DNA of 13,541 bases from an uncultured Faecalibacterium sp. (GCA_902463235.1 CABQER010000021.1:1-13541); one strand, 5' to 3'. Positions 1 to 5,999 are shown, counted from the stretch's first letter. Numbers and translations: made by a program. The notes: a model not told the origin generated them from the letters alone.

Positions 1-616
1 TTTCCTCGTACTGGTCGAACAGTTCCAGCACCTCCTGCGGGGTGCGGTTGCGGGTGAGCCGGTCGATATAGTGGCCGATGGAGGCGTTGAGTGCCCGGAG
101 AGAGCGGTTCAGCGCGTCAAGGTCTGCGTCCACCTCCCGCAGAACGTTCTCATAGGGGCTTTTTTCCTGCCCGATGCTGCCCAGCAGCTGCCATGCCTTG
201 TACAGCTTGCCGGTATAGGTAACTACGCGGGGGTTCAATATTTCTTCCAGCGCTTCCAGCAGCGGCGTTACCTCCGGCACAAAGGCAAGGGACGCTTCCC
301 CCTCGTAGCTGCCGGGCTGCTCTTCCAGCCAGCCGGTGCGGCGCAGCCGCAGCAGAAAGCCCACGGCCAGCGTGTGAGGGTCGCGGGTGGGCTGCTCTTC
401 TTCATCGCCCGCACCGTCGGCATCCAGCGCAAGGGGCTTTGCCAGTGCGGCAAAGTAATCCTCGGCACGCCAGACGGCCTCCGCACGGGAAATGCTGTAA
501 TCCGCCGTGTGGCGGCACTCCTCCCAGAGCAGAAGCAGCAATTCCGCATAAAAAGCCCGGTTCGGCCCCGCCAGCGGGCGGAACAGCCGCGGGGACACCA
601 GTTCAAACAGCTGCAT
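1..616 (-). CDS. jetA: Probable Wadjet defence protein JetA (DUF5716-type), N-terminal 205 residues, cut by left window edge
   Basis: An open frame with no stop runs leftward from ATG 616 off the window, giving 205 residues. AGGAAAGG (624-631) sits 7 bases before the ATG. Visible features are an N-terminal MQLFELVSPRLFRPL segment, an acidic linker (about 66-75), a winged-helix-like stretch HTLAVGFLLRLRRTGWLEE (81-99), and a helical part with SPYENVLREVDADL (153-166), NASIGHYIDRLTRN (177-190) and EVLELFDQYEE (195-205). This layout matches my recollection of the Firmicute DUF5716/JetA family (kleisin-like subunit of the Wadjet SMC system, which restricts plasmids). Known role: JetA joins JetB to the JetC ATPase, and JetD is the nuclease. 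A promoter of its own suggests it is the first gene of a jetABCD operon beyond the left edge. The assignment is by memory of the family, and the partner genes are not visible. Confidence 0.7.
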   Translation of the reverse strand, partial: MQLFELVSPRLFRPLAGPNRAFYAELLLLLWEECRHTADYSISRAEAVWRAEDYFAALAKPLALDADGAGDEEEQPTRDPHTLAVGFLLRLRRTGWLEEQPGSYEGEASLAFVPEVTPLLEALEEILNPRVVTYTGKLYKAWQLLGSIGQEKSPYENVLREVDADLDALNRSLRALNASIGHYIDRLTRNRTPQEVLELFDQYEE

Positions 617-654
617 GGAAACGTCCTTTCCTGTTCACATCAGAATACATTTTT

Positions 655-684
655 ATTGTACCACAAAACGACACGGTTTGACAG
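655..684 (-). promoter_or_regulatory. Candidate promoter of jetA
   Basis: On the minus strand a -35-like CTGTCA (679-684; four of six consensus bases) lies 18 bases from a good -10 TACAAT (655-660). The start site would be near 648, giving a leader of about 30 bases before ATG 616. Confidence 0.6.
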
Positions 685-696
685 AGAAACCATTCA

Positions 697-830
697 GAAT
701 TGCCGCCGCATTCGCTCTGGCAAATATCAGCGGAAGAATTATTTTAAATTTTGCATCTCCGAAACGACTGCGGTCGTTTCGGAGATGCTTTTTCACGGAA
801 AGAGGTCGTACCTGGAAACGACATCTCTGC
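697..830. repeat. Composite dispersed repeat, copy 1 (upstream of jetA)
   Basis: Two blocks match copy 2 at 10395-10619. Block A is 699-749 (contains ATTGCCGCCGCATTCGCT, then ATATCAGCGGAAGAATTATT); block B is 787-824 (contains TTTTTCACGGAAAGAGGTCG). Between them lies a perfect hairpin at 753-788: 16-base arms starting GCATCTCC, loop TGCG, then five T on the plus strand. In copy 2 the middle is about 140 bases of different hairpins. The element lies just upstream of the jetA -35 box. Confidence 0.6.
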
Positions 831-850
831 CAAAAGGCGCAAAAAAACGG

Positions 851-1009
851 CAGGACGAACTCCTTCCGTCAAACCCTACGGGTTTGCCACCTCCCTCAGT
901 GAGGGAGGCTCTGGCGAAACCGGAAGCTTTGCACCTGAGCCGGAAGCTTTGCCGATGCGAAAGGCTCCCTCTTTGAGGGGGCTGTCGCCGCAGGCGACTG
1001 GAGGAGTTT
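851..1009. repeat. Hairpin repeat R1 (variant termini)
   Basis: Imperfect terminal inverted repeats AACTCCTTCCGTC (858-870) and GACTGGAGGAGTT (996-1008). Inside the left end is the hairpin CAAACCC-tac-GGGTTTG (870-886), followed by CCTCCCTCAGTGAGGGAGG. Inside the right end is TCGCC-gca-GGCGA. The centre contains CCGGAAGCTTTGC twice, 20 bases apart (920-932, 940-952). Positions 851-909 recur at 1778-1836 with one mismatch. No gene is seen between 617 and 1076. Confidence 0.75.
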
Positions 1010-1020
1010 GCCCCGAACGC

Positions 1021-1055
1021 AAAAAAGCCCCGGGGAGCGGGATGCTCCTCGGGGC
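1021..1055 (-). terminator. Rho-independent terminator of the 1077-1610 lipoprotein gene
   Basis: Read on the minus strand, GCCCCGAGGAGC (1044-1055), loop ATCCC, GCTCCCCGGGGC (1027-1038), then six T (1021-1026). It starts 21 bases after the stop codon. Confidence 0.85.
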
Positions 1056-1076
1056 AATAGTTTAATTGTAATCCGC

Positions 1077-1610
1077 TTACTTGCTCAGTTTATAGCCAAT
1101 TGCAACATAGGTCTTTCCGCCAACGGTCTTAGTGCCAACACCCAAACCAGTAACTTCGATTTTCGTGTTATTATTTTTACCAGCTTCGATTACGAAATCT
1201 GTTGCAATCTTCATCAACTCAACCATATCAGAATTAACCGTAATCGTTCCTGCCGTTGTTTCTTCATAGTAAACAGCCGTATACACTTGAGCGTTCTGCT
1301 TCGCATTCTCAGCACAAACAACTGCACCTACGTAGTTTTTCTCGGTTTTTTTCTCTGCAGTAATAGCAGCCAATGCAATCTTGCCGTCTGCAATTTTGTT
1401 CAGTGCTTCTGTTGCCAGTTCCTTGACTTCACTGTTATTGGACCATTCTGTGCCGTATTCCTTGTTCAGTGCAGCCATATATACATCCTGAACTTTCTTC
1501 TCGAACTCACTTTCACCAGGGCCACCAGCGCCACCGCCGCAGGCGGTGAGCATTGCCAGAACCATCACGCCGGCCAGAAGGGCGGCTGCGAAACGTTTGA
1601 ACATTTTCAT
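1077..1610 (-). CDS. Small secreted lipoprotein, unknown function (paralogue of 2036-2506)
   Basis: 177 residues. The ATG at 1610 is chosen over an upstream in-frame start (1658) because AGGAGG (1620-1625) lies 9 bases before it and the protein then begins MKMFKRFAAALLAG, a lipoprotein signal peptide with lipobox LTAC and Cys24. A Gly-rich tether follows, then a helix-rich part (residues 34-75) and a C-terminal beta-like segment with GLGVGTKTVGGKTYVAIGY (155-173). Signal, lipobox position and overall plan match the next gene. The SEVKELATEAL helix and the terminal IEVTGLGVG strand vaguely recall a degenerate CAP/SCP domain without its His/Glu residues, but this is weak. Codons are A+T-rich: positions 1141-1200 have 21 G/C in 60, against 39 in 60 at 8281-8340. 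It is likely anchored on the outer membrane face; substrate or partner is unknown. Confidence 0.85.
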   Translation of the reverse strand: MKMFKRFAAALLAGVMVLAMLTACGGGAGGPGESEFEKKVQDVYMAALNKEYGTEWSNNSEVKELATEALNKIADGKIALAAITAEKKTEKNYVGAVVCAENAKQNAQVYTAVYYEETTAGTITVNSDMVELMKIATDFVIEAGKNNNTKIEVTGLGVGTKTVGGKTYVAIGYKLSK

Positions 1611-1680
1611 TGTAATGTTCCTCCTGTTTTCAAATTCTGACGGTTTGGGCGACCCCAAATCGCTTTACCCGTCTGAATTT

Positions 1681-1710
1681 ATTTTATCCATACCCCCCCC
1701 CGCATGTCAA
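1681..1710 (-). promoter_or_regulatory. Promoter with nine-G tract in the spacer
   Basis: Minus-strand TTGACA (1705-1710, perfect) and TAAAAT (1681-1686) are separated by 18 bases that include nine consecutive G (plus-strand C, 1693-1701). It drives the lipoprotein gene starting at 1610, with a leader of about 64 bases. Slippage in the tract would alter -35/-10 spacing. Confidence 0.7.
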
Positions 1711-1777
1711 CAGGCAGATCGCCCAAATTCCGCAGTTCTTTTTGGCAATTGTCCCCAAACACAAAAAAGCCCCGGGG

Positions 1778-1836
1778 CAGGACGAACTCCTTCCGTCAAA
1801 CCCTGCGGGTTTGCCACCTCCCTCAGTGAGGGAGGC
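1778..1836. repeat. Hairpin repeat R2, left half only
   Basis: 59 bases identical to 851-909 apart from one substitution (in the loop of CAAACCC-tgc-GGGTTTG). The matching right half seen in R1 is absent; R3 begins at the next base. It is therefore a half element fused to a complete one. Confidence 0.75.
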
Positions 1837-1968
1837 AACCCTCTCAGTCATCGCTGCGCGATGCCAGCTCCCCCGAGAGGGGGAGCTTATTTGCTGCAAA
1901 CCGTCAGATGCCTAAAAGCTCCCCCCTTTGGGGGAGCTGGCACGCCGTAAGGCGTGACTGAGAGGGTT
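1837..1968. repeat. Hairpin repeat R3, complete
   Basis: Perfect 13-base terminal inverted repeats AACCCTCTCAGTC (1837-1849) and GACTGAGAGGGTT (1956-1968). Sub-terminal hairpins are CATCGC-tgc-GCGATG on the left and CACGCC-gtaa-GGCGTG on the right. Two inner hairpins have AGCTCCCCC / GGGGGAGCT stems. The whole can fold as one long branched stem. No coding content is seen. Confidence 0.85.
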
Positions 1969-1975
1969 CAAACGC

Positions 1976-2016
1976 AAAAAAGCCCCGGAGGGCGGCCTTG
2001 CAGCCACGCTCCGGGG
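1976..2016 (-). terminator. Rho-independent terminator of the 2036-2506 lipoprotein gene
   Basis: On the minus strand CCCCGGAG (2009-2016), an 18-base loop, CTCCGGGG (1983-1990), C, then six T (1976-1981). It begins 19 bases after the stop codon. Confidence 0.75.
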
Positions 2017-2035
2017 AGAAAGGGTGAGGAATTTT

Positions 2036-2506
2036 TTACTTTTTGCCCTTGATGCGGATGGAAATACCAATGTAGCTCTGCTCGTTGTTGCTCTTGACCA
2101 CAACGCCTATATTCGACCAGTTGCCGTCCTGCTCTACGCTGGCATTATGATCAGTGTCAACGTGATGAGAGATCTTATCCAGCACATAGCTCAGGAGAGT
2201 GTCCTTATAGTCATACCGGGCGGTGATGGTGATGACCAGATCACCTTCCAACGTATCCGTATGGAACTTGAACGCTCCTGCATGGCCGAGGATATTGAAC
2301 TGAGCATTGAGATCTTCATTCAGATTTCTTTCAGCCACTTCGCGGAGCTTTGCGTCATTGGTCGCCTGGACGCCCTTCTCCTGACTGATCTGGGCCAGTA
2401 CTTTCTGCTCTTCGGTTGGGCCGCCGCCACCGCCGCAGGCCGTCAGCAGGGCCAGAGCCATCACACCCACCAGAAGCAGGGCAGCAAATTTCTTCAGCTT
2501 TTTCAT
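2036..2506 (-). CDS. Small secreted lipoprotein, unknown function (paralogue of 1077-1610)
   Basis: 156 residues. ATG 2506 is chosen: AGGAGG (2516-2521) lies 9 bases upstream, as in the paralogue, and the only longer start is a TTG two codons earlier. MKKLKKFAALLLVGVMALAL then LTAC gives a lipoprotein signal with Cys24, the same position as in the neighbour. After a Gly5 tether come helices (TEEQKVLAQISQEKG; NDAKLREVAERNLNEDLN, 50-67), a strand-like GDLVITITARYDY (88-100) and a C-terminal NIGVVVKSNNEQSYIGISIRIK (132-153) parallel to the GLGVG...TYVAIGYKL end of the other protein. Mature domains are strongly diverged, so the pair is an old duplication. It has its own promoter and terminator. 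Function not recognised. Confidence 0.85.
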   Translation of the reverse strand: MKKLKKFAALLLVGVMALALLTACGGGGGPTEEQKVLAQISQEKGVQATNDAKLREVAERNLNEDLNAQFNILGHAGAFKFHTDTLEGDLVITITARYDYKDTLLSYVLDKISHHVDTDHNASVEQDGNWSNIGVVVKSNNEQSYIGISIRIKGKK

Positions 2507-2599
2507 TGTCAAGCGCCTCCTGTCATTTCAAGATTTTGTTGATTTGTCTCATTTCAGTGCTGTTTTTCCGCACTACAGAACGGGTGTCGTTCTGGCCTG

Positions 2600-2629
2600 A
2601 TTATATCCGACAGCAGTTGGTTTTGTCAA
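2600..2629 (-). promoter_or_regulatory. Consensus promoter of the 2036-2506 lipoprotein gene
   Basis: Minus-strand TTGACA (2624-2629) and TATAAT (2600-2605), both perfect, with an 18-base spacer. The start would be near 2593, giving a leader of about 87 bases before ATG 2506. Confidence 0.8.
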
Positions 2630-2942
2630 TCGAGAAGATGCATAAAGTTTCCGAAACATTTTCGTTCAAAATCAATAAAACAGCGGCTTTTTTGTTGCAG
2701 TATTGAGATGCACTGTCCTTATTTCGCAAAGGTTCTTTACCGTGCCGGAAAATCTTCTTCCAGCCGGAAGCTCCATGCTGTTCTTTCCGGGGCACAGTCC
2801 TTCCCGGTTTGAACAGATGTTGTGTTCCGATCCATCTTGATCCATCTTTCAGAATCCTTTCAAAAAATTACGATTTTACACAATTCTACCATTTTTGCAT
2901 GGTAAAATAAGGTCGTAGAAAAAACAAAGGATGTGGCTCAAT
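2630..2942. other. A+T-rich intergenic region with structured elements
   Basis: No convincing gene. An imperfect hairpin spans 2742-2795: outer arms GTGCCGGAAA and TTTCCGGGGCAC with a two-base bulge, and an inner CTTCC-agcc-GGAAG (2757-2770). GATCCATCTT occurs twice in tandem (2829-2838, 2839-2848). The inverted repeat TACCAT / ATGGTA (2887-2892, 2899-2904) touches a possible -10 TAAAAT (2903-2908) for the gene at 2943; no clear -35 is seen. These could be regulatory sites for the downstream gene. Confidence 0.4.
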
Positions 2943-3614
2943 ATGCAACACTGTCCCGCCCGCGCGGCACAGCGGCTGGCGGCGGCAGTTCTGGCGCTGT
3001 GCCTTGTGCTGGCTCTGGCCGTTCCCCACGCACACGCAGCTGCCCTGCAGGAAACGCACGGCATCCGGATGCTGGACTTCAACACCAGCCAGATCCTTTC
3101 CATCGGCAACCAGACCTCCGGCAAATGCAGCTGGTACGCCTTGCGCTATGCACGCACCATTCTGGATGGAAAAGTTTCCTCCGGCAGCGGCATGTGGTCA
3201 AACGGTGCGGTCTGGTCTGCGGGCGGCTACTACGGTTATTCCGGCAGCCTGTCCGAGTGCCTGCAGAAGCTTTACACCGAGCTTTCCGCCGGGAAGCCGG
3301 TGATCGTGCATCTGAAAAACACTGCGGTGAGCGGCGTAAAACGGCACACGAACCGCACCTCCAGCTATGAATATCACCTGACCGGCTCCGGCTGGAACGA
3401 GGTGAACTACCCCCATATCGCCACCAGCGCTGCGTATGGCCACTGGGTCTGTGTGGTGGGCATCCGTGCGGATGCAGACCCCGCGAACCTGAAGGAGAGC
3501 GATTTCTACGCGCTGGACCCGGCCCGTGTTTCCGCAAACGGCACTCTGGCTGTGACCCGGCTGCTGGACGGCACCATCTGGACAGACAATTCCCCGCTAA
3601 AAACAGCAGGTTGA
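2943..3614 (+). CDS. Secreted C39-like cysteine peptidase candidate
   Basis: 223 residues from ATG 2943, preceded by AAAGGA (2926-2931) at 11 bases; the in-frame ATG at 2931 would overlap that site. A Sec signal peptide (Arg7/Arg11, then an Ala/Leu core) ends at about AHA (30-32). The mature part has a papain-like order: Gln57 and Cys62 in GNQTSGKCSWYALRYAR, GKPVIVHLKN (117-126), His167 in YGHWVCVVGIR, and Asp192 in SDFYALDPAR. This is the usual Q/C...H...D layout of C39_2-type peptidases, where GHWVxVVG and xDP are the His and Asp blocks. There are no membrane anchor or wall-sorting motifs. It is alone on its strand and closed by a hairpin terminator. Whether it cleaves peptides, peptidoglycan or nothing cannot be told. 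The family call is by motif only. Confidence 0.75.
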   Translation: MQHCPARAAQRLAAAVLALCLVLALAVPHAHAAALQETHGIRMLDFNTSQILSIGNQTSGKCSWYALRYARTILDGKVSSGSGMWSNGAVWSAGGYYGYSGSLSECLQKLYTELSAGKPVIVHLKNTAVSGVKRHTNRTSSYEYHLTGSGWNEVNYPHIATSAAYGHWVCVVGIRADADPANLKESDFYALDPARVSANGTLAVTRLLDGTIWTDNSPLKTAG

Positions 3615-3630
3615 TAAATTTAGAAAGAGC

Positions 3631-3662
3631 AAAAAAGCTGACGCTTTCGCGTCAGCTTTTTT
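3631..3662 (+). terminator. Bidirectional terminator after the C39-like gene
   Basis: Six A, GCTGACGC (3637-3644), loop TTTC, GCGTCAGC (3649-3656), six T (3657-3662). It lies 16 bases after the stop codon. It could also stop leftward transcription coming from acyP. Confidence 0.9.
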
Positions 3663-3671
3663 GTTTGTACG

Positions 3672-3835
3672 AACCCTCTCAGTCTCGCTTTGCTCGACAG
3701 CTCTCCCGAAGGGCGAGCTTTATAAGCGGGGATCATTCAAGATCCTCTTCCCGAGAGGCAGTGCTTGCCAAAAAATGTCAAAAAGCTCCCCCATCGGGGG
3801 AGCTGGCAAAGCCGACAGGCTTTGACTGAGAGGGT
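3672..3835. repeat. Hairpin repeat R4, complete
   Basis: Ends AACCCTCTCAGTC (3672-3684) and GACTGAGAGGGT (3824-3835). The left arm 3674-3703 is a perfect 30-base inverse of 4294-4323 in R5. The right arm 3796-3835 is the inverse of 13240-13279 in R6 with one mismatch. The right sub-terminal hairpin is CAAAGCC-gaca-GGCTTTG. The two arms of R4 itself do not match each other inside the termini. The right end lies 6 bases from the acyP stop codon. Confidence 0.85.
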
Positions 3836-3841
3836 CTCGCA

Positions 3842-4168
3842 TCAATACCCTTTTACCGAGAAGCCCCGCTCCCATGGGTCGGGCGGCAGATCCTTCTGGC
3901 GGATGCCGGTGATCTGGATATAATCGCTTTTCTGGATCATGGCGAACAGCCGCAGGAACTTTTCCGGGTCGCCCTGCACTTCCAACGTCACGCTGCCGTC
4001 GTCCTCGTTCTCCACCCAGCCGGTCAGTTCCAGCGTCTGGGCCGCATAGCGGGCGCGGTAGCGGAAGCCCACCCCCTGCACCTGCCCCTCAATGGAATAG
4101 CGGCGGCGCACAGTGCCTTCCGGCAGGGCGGGCGGCGTGCGATCTTTTTTGTTTAAAAGGTTGAACAT
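3842..4168 (-). CDS. acyP: Acylphosphatase
   Basis: 108 residues. Hydrolyses the carboxyl-phosphate bond of acylphosphates (EC 3.6.1.7) in the cytoplasm. The signature GQVQGVGFRYRARYAA (28-43) supplies the catalytic, phosphate-binding Arg36. GWVENEDDGSVTLEVQGD (50-67) supplies catalytic Asn54. The usual domain is about 90 residues; here an 18-residue basic N-terminal extension (MFNLLNKKDRTPPALPEG) precedes it. The frame stays open upstream to 4276, but that part is encoded by repeat R5. ATG 4168 is preferred because it lies outside the repeat and has a weak AAAGG about 11 bases upstream. It is co-directional with the pyrophosphatase gene 175 bases upstream; no separate promoter is evident, so readthrough across R5 is likely. 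Bracketed by R4 and R5. Confidence 0.93.
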   Translation of the reverse strand: MFNLLNKKDRTPPALPEGTVRRRYSIEGQVQGVGFRYRARYAAQTLELTGWVENEDDGSVTLEVQGDPEKFLRLFAMIQKSDYIQITGIRQKDLPPDPWERGFSVKGY

Positions 4169-4189
4169 AGCATTTAAACCTTTACCGGG

Positions 4190-4327
4190 CTCGCCCTCTC
4201 CGTCATTGCTCCGCAATGCCACCTCTCCCAGAGTGAGAGGCTTTGGCAGTCCATGCAACGTTTGCGGTTTTGCCAAGGGCTCCCCCTTTGGGGGAGCTGT
4301 CGAGCAAAGCGAGACTGAGAGGGCGAG
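4190..4327. repeat. Hairpin repeat R5, complete, with altered but paired ends
   Basis: Perfect 11-base outer inverted repeat CTCGCCCTCTC (4190-4200) / GAGAGGGCGAG (4317-4327); both sides differ from the AACCC/GGGTT seen in R3, so pairing is kept. The left sub-terminal hairpin is CATTGC-tcc-GCAATG. The right arm mirrors the R4 left arm (30 bases). Located between ppaC and acyP, starting 16 bases past the ppaC stop codon in the direction of transcription. Confidence 0.85.
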
Positions 4328-4343
4328 GAAGCTTTCCTTTCCC

Positions 4344-5999
4344 TCAAAGCTCCTGATAGGCGGTCATCAGCGCCGGGATGAACTGCTTTTTGCGGCTCAC
4401 CACACCGGGCAGGGTAAAGCTGCCGTCCTCGGCAGGCTGGGTCTCAAAGCCGTCCGAGAGCACCTCGGAAGCATAGCGGCCATCGCTGATGACCACGCTC
4501 TCCTCCTTGGGCACGTCGGTGAGCAGCATGTAGATATCCTCCACGTTCTGCTTGTTGCGGGCTTCTTCCAGATAGGGCTGCAGCAGTGCTTCGGCGGCAA
4601 GCAGGTTCTTGCGGGTCATGTAGCTGCCCTGTGCCACGCCAAAGCGGATATCACCGCACATGAACACCTTGAAGTCCTGCAGGAACACCTCCTCGGCGGT
4701 CTTGCCGTCCAGCTTTTCGCCTGCTTCAAACATCTCATTAGCAAACTCGTTGATGTCCACCCCTGCAATTTTGGCAAGGCGGCGGGCGCTGGCTTCATCC
4801 ACGGGGGTGCAGGTGGGGCTGCGGAACATCAGGGTATCCGACAGGATAGCCGCCAGCAGCAGACCGGCCGTCTGGGGCGGGATCTCCACGCCGTTTTCGT
4901 CGTACATCTGGGTGATGATGGTGGCCGTGCAGCCCACCGGCTGGTTGCGGAAGTACACCGGGCCGCTGGTCTCCAGGCTGCCGATGCGGTGGTGATCGAT
5001 GATCTCCAGAATTTCGGCCTGATCGAAGCCCTCCACGGCCTGCGTGGCCTCGTTGTGGTCCACCAGGATGATGCGGCGTTTTTGCAGATTGATGATGTTC
5101 CGGCGGCTGACCATGCCGCAGTATTTGCCGTCCTCGTCGAGGATGGGGAAATAGCGGTGGCGCACCTTGGCCATCACACGGGTAACATCGGCCACCGGCG
5201 TGACGAGGGTGAACTTCATGATGTCGCTGCGGGTCATATAGTAGGAGATGGGCGCACACTGGCTGATGAGCTTACCGGCAGCATAGGTATCCACCGGGGT
5301 GGTCATGATGGCAACGCCGGTCTCCTCGGCAATGCGCTGGATGGTGCGGCCCACCTTGGCGTTGTTGCACAGGATGAGCAGGGACGCTTCCTTCTCGATG
5401 GCGCACAGCTGGCTCTCGTAGCGGTTGGTCAGGATCACGATGTCGCCTTTTTCCACGGTATTTTCCAGCATTTCAGGCGTGGCGGTGCCGATGCGGATGT
5501 GGCCGGTGGTGCACACGTCGTCCTCGCGGCCCACCACCATGGTGCCGCCCAGCGTTTCCAGAATATTGCGGTAGGTGGTGCGGCTCTTGGCCAGGATGCC
5601 GGTGTCGAACACGTCCATGTTGGCGGTGGCGATATCCTTCACGGTGATCACGCCCTCCAGCTCGTTGTCCGGGCTGGTGACCGGCAGGGTGTCGATCTGC
5701 TTGTCGCGCATGATCTCCCACGCCTTGCGCAGGCTGGTGGAGCCGGGGATGCCGGGCATCTCGCGGTAGTCCACATCGCGGATCTTCGGGTTCACGTCCG
5801 TGCACATGCGCGGGGGCTTTACCCCGAACTTTTTGAGCACGAACTCGGTCTCCTGATTCATTTTGCCTGCACGGCGGGGCTCACAGACCAGATCACTGGT
5901 CTTGTTTTTCAACTCTGCATAGGCAATGGCCGAGCAGATGGAATCGGTATCCGGGTTGCGGTGGCCGATCACGACCACCTTATGGGCTGCTTTTGGCAT
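4344..5999 (-). CDS. ppaC: Manganese-dependent inorganic pyrophosphatase with CBS/DRTGG regulatory insert
   Basis: 551 residues, as expected for family II pyrophosphatases with the regulatory insert (plain forms are about 310). Hydrolyses pyrophosphate to two phosphates in the cytoplasm. The DHH domain is split. GHRNPDTDS (12-20) holds the first metal ligands. After the insert come LVDHNE (312-317), IIDHHRIG (333-340), VGCTAT (355-360) and SDTLMF (387-392). The C-terminal DHHA2 domain ends with substrate-binding SRKKQFIPAL (535-544). Residues 80-130 and 252-305 look like CBS repeats (TLPVTSPDNELEGVITVKDI; YFPILDEDGKYCGMVSRRNI), and between them lies a DRTGG-like segment (about 140-245). Known for the family: CBS binds AMP/ADP/ATP, and DRTGG forms respond to diadenosine polyphosphates. 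The start at 5999 has AAAGGGGGAA about 6 bases upstream. acyP follows on the same strand beyond R5. Confidence 0.96.
   Translation of the reverse strand: MPKAAHKVVVIGHRNPDTDSICSAIAYAELKNKTSDLVCEPRRAGKMNQETEFVLKKFGVKPPRMCTDVNPKIRDVDYREMPGIPGSTSLRKAWEIMRDKQIDTLPVTSPDNELEGVITVKDIATANMDVFDTGILAKSRTTYRNILETLGGTMVVGREDDVCTTGHIRIGTATPEMLENTVEKGDIVILTNRYESQLCAIEKEASLLILCNNAKVGRTIQRIAEETGVAIMTTPVDTYAAGKLISQCAPISYYMTRSDIMKFTLVTPVADVTRVMAKVRHRYFPILDEDGKYCGMVSRRNIINLQKRRIILVDHNEATQAVEGFDQAEILEIIDHHRIGSLETSGPVYFRNQPVGCTATIITQMYDENGVEIPPQTAGLLLAAILSDTLMFRSPTCTPVDEASARRLAKIAGVDINEFANEMFEAGEKLDGKTAEEVFLQDFKVFMCGDIRFGVAQGSYMTRKNLLAAEALLQPYLEEARNKQNVEDIYMLLTDVPKEESVVISDGRYASEVLSDGFETQPAEDGSFTLPGVVSRKKQFIPALMTAYQEL

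Larger units (their letters stand above)
1762..1988. repeat. 14-base direct repeats flanking repeats R2/R3
   Basis: CAAAAAAGCCCCGG occurs at 1762-1775 and again at 1975-1988. The right copy is part of a working-looking terminator; the left copy has lost its other stem half and runs straight into R2. This fits insertion of the 1776-1974 segment into a terminator with duplication, or recombination between terminators. Confidence 0.5.

Noticed and set aside
753..793. Plus-strand terminator
   Set aside because: The hairpin and T run look right, but no plus-strand gene precedes it and it belongs to the composite repeat. Kept as part of that repeat.
71..976. Plus-strand frame of 301 codons
   Set aside because: Antisense to jetA and then passes through its promoter and two repeat elements; no coding signal of its own.
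851..1968. CRISPR array
   Set aside because: The repeats are few, palindromic, irregularly spaced and without uniform spacers or nearby cas genes.
2601..2795. Minus-strand frame of 64 codons
   Set aside because: It covers the consensus promoter of the 2506 gene and a structured block, and has no clear ribosome site or family.
2931..2942. Alternative start of the C39-like gene at ATG 2931
   Set aside because: The only purine-rich ribosome site (2926-2931) overlaps or abuts this ATG, so ATG 2943 is the better start.
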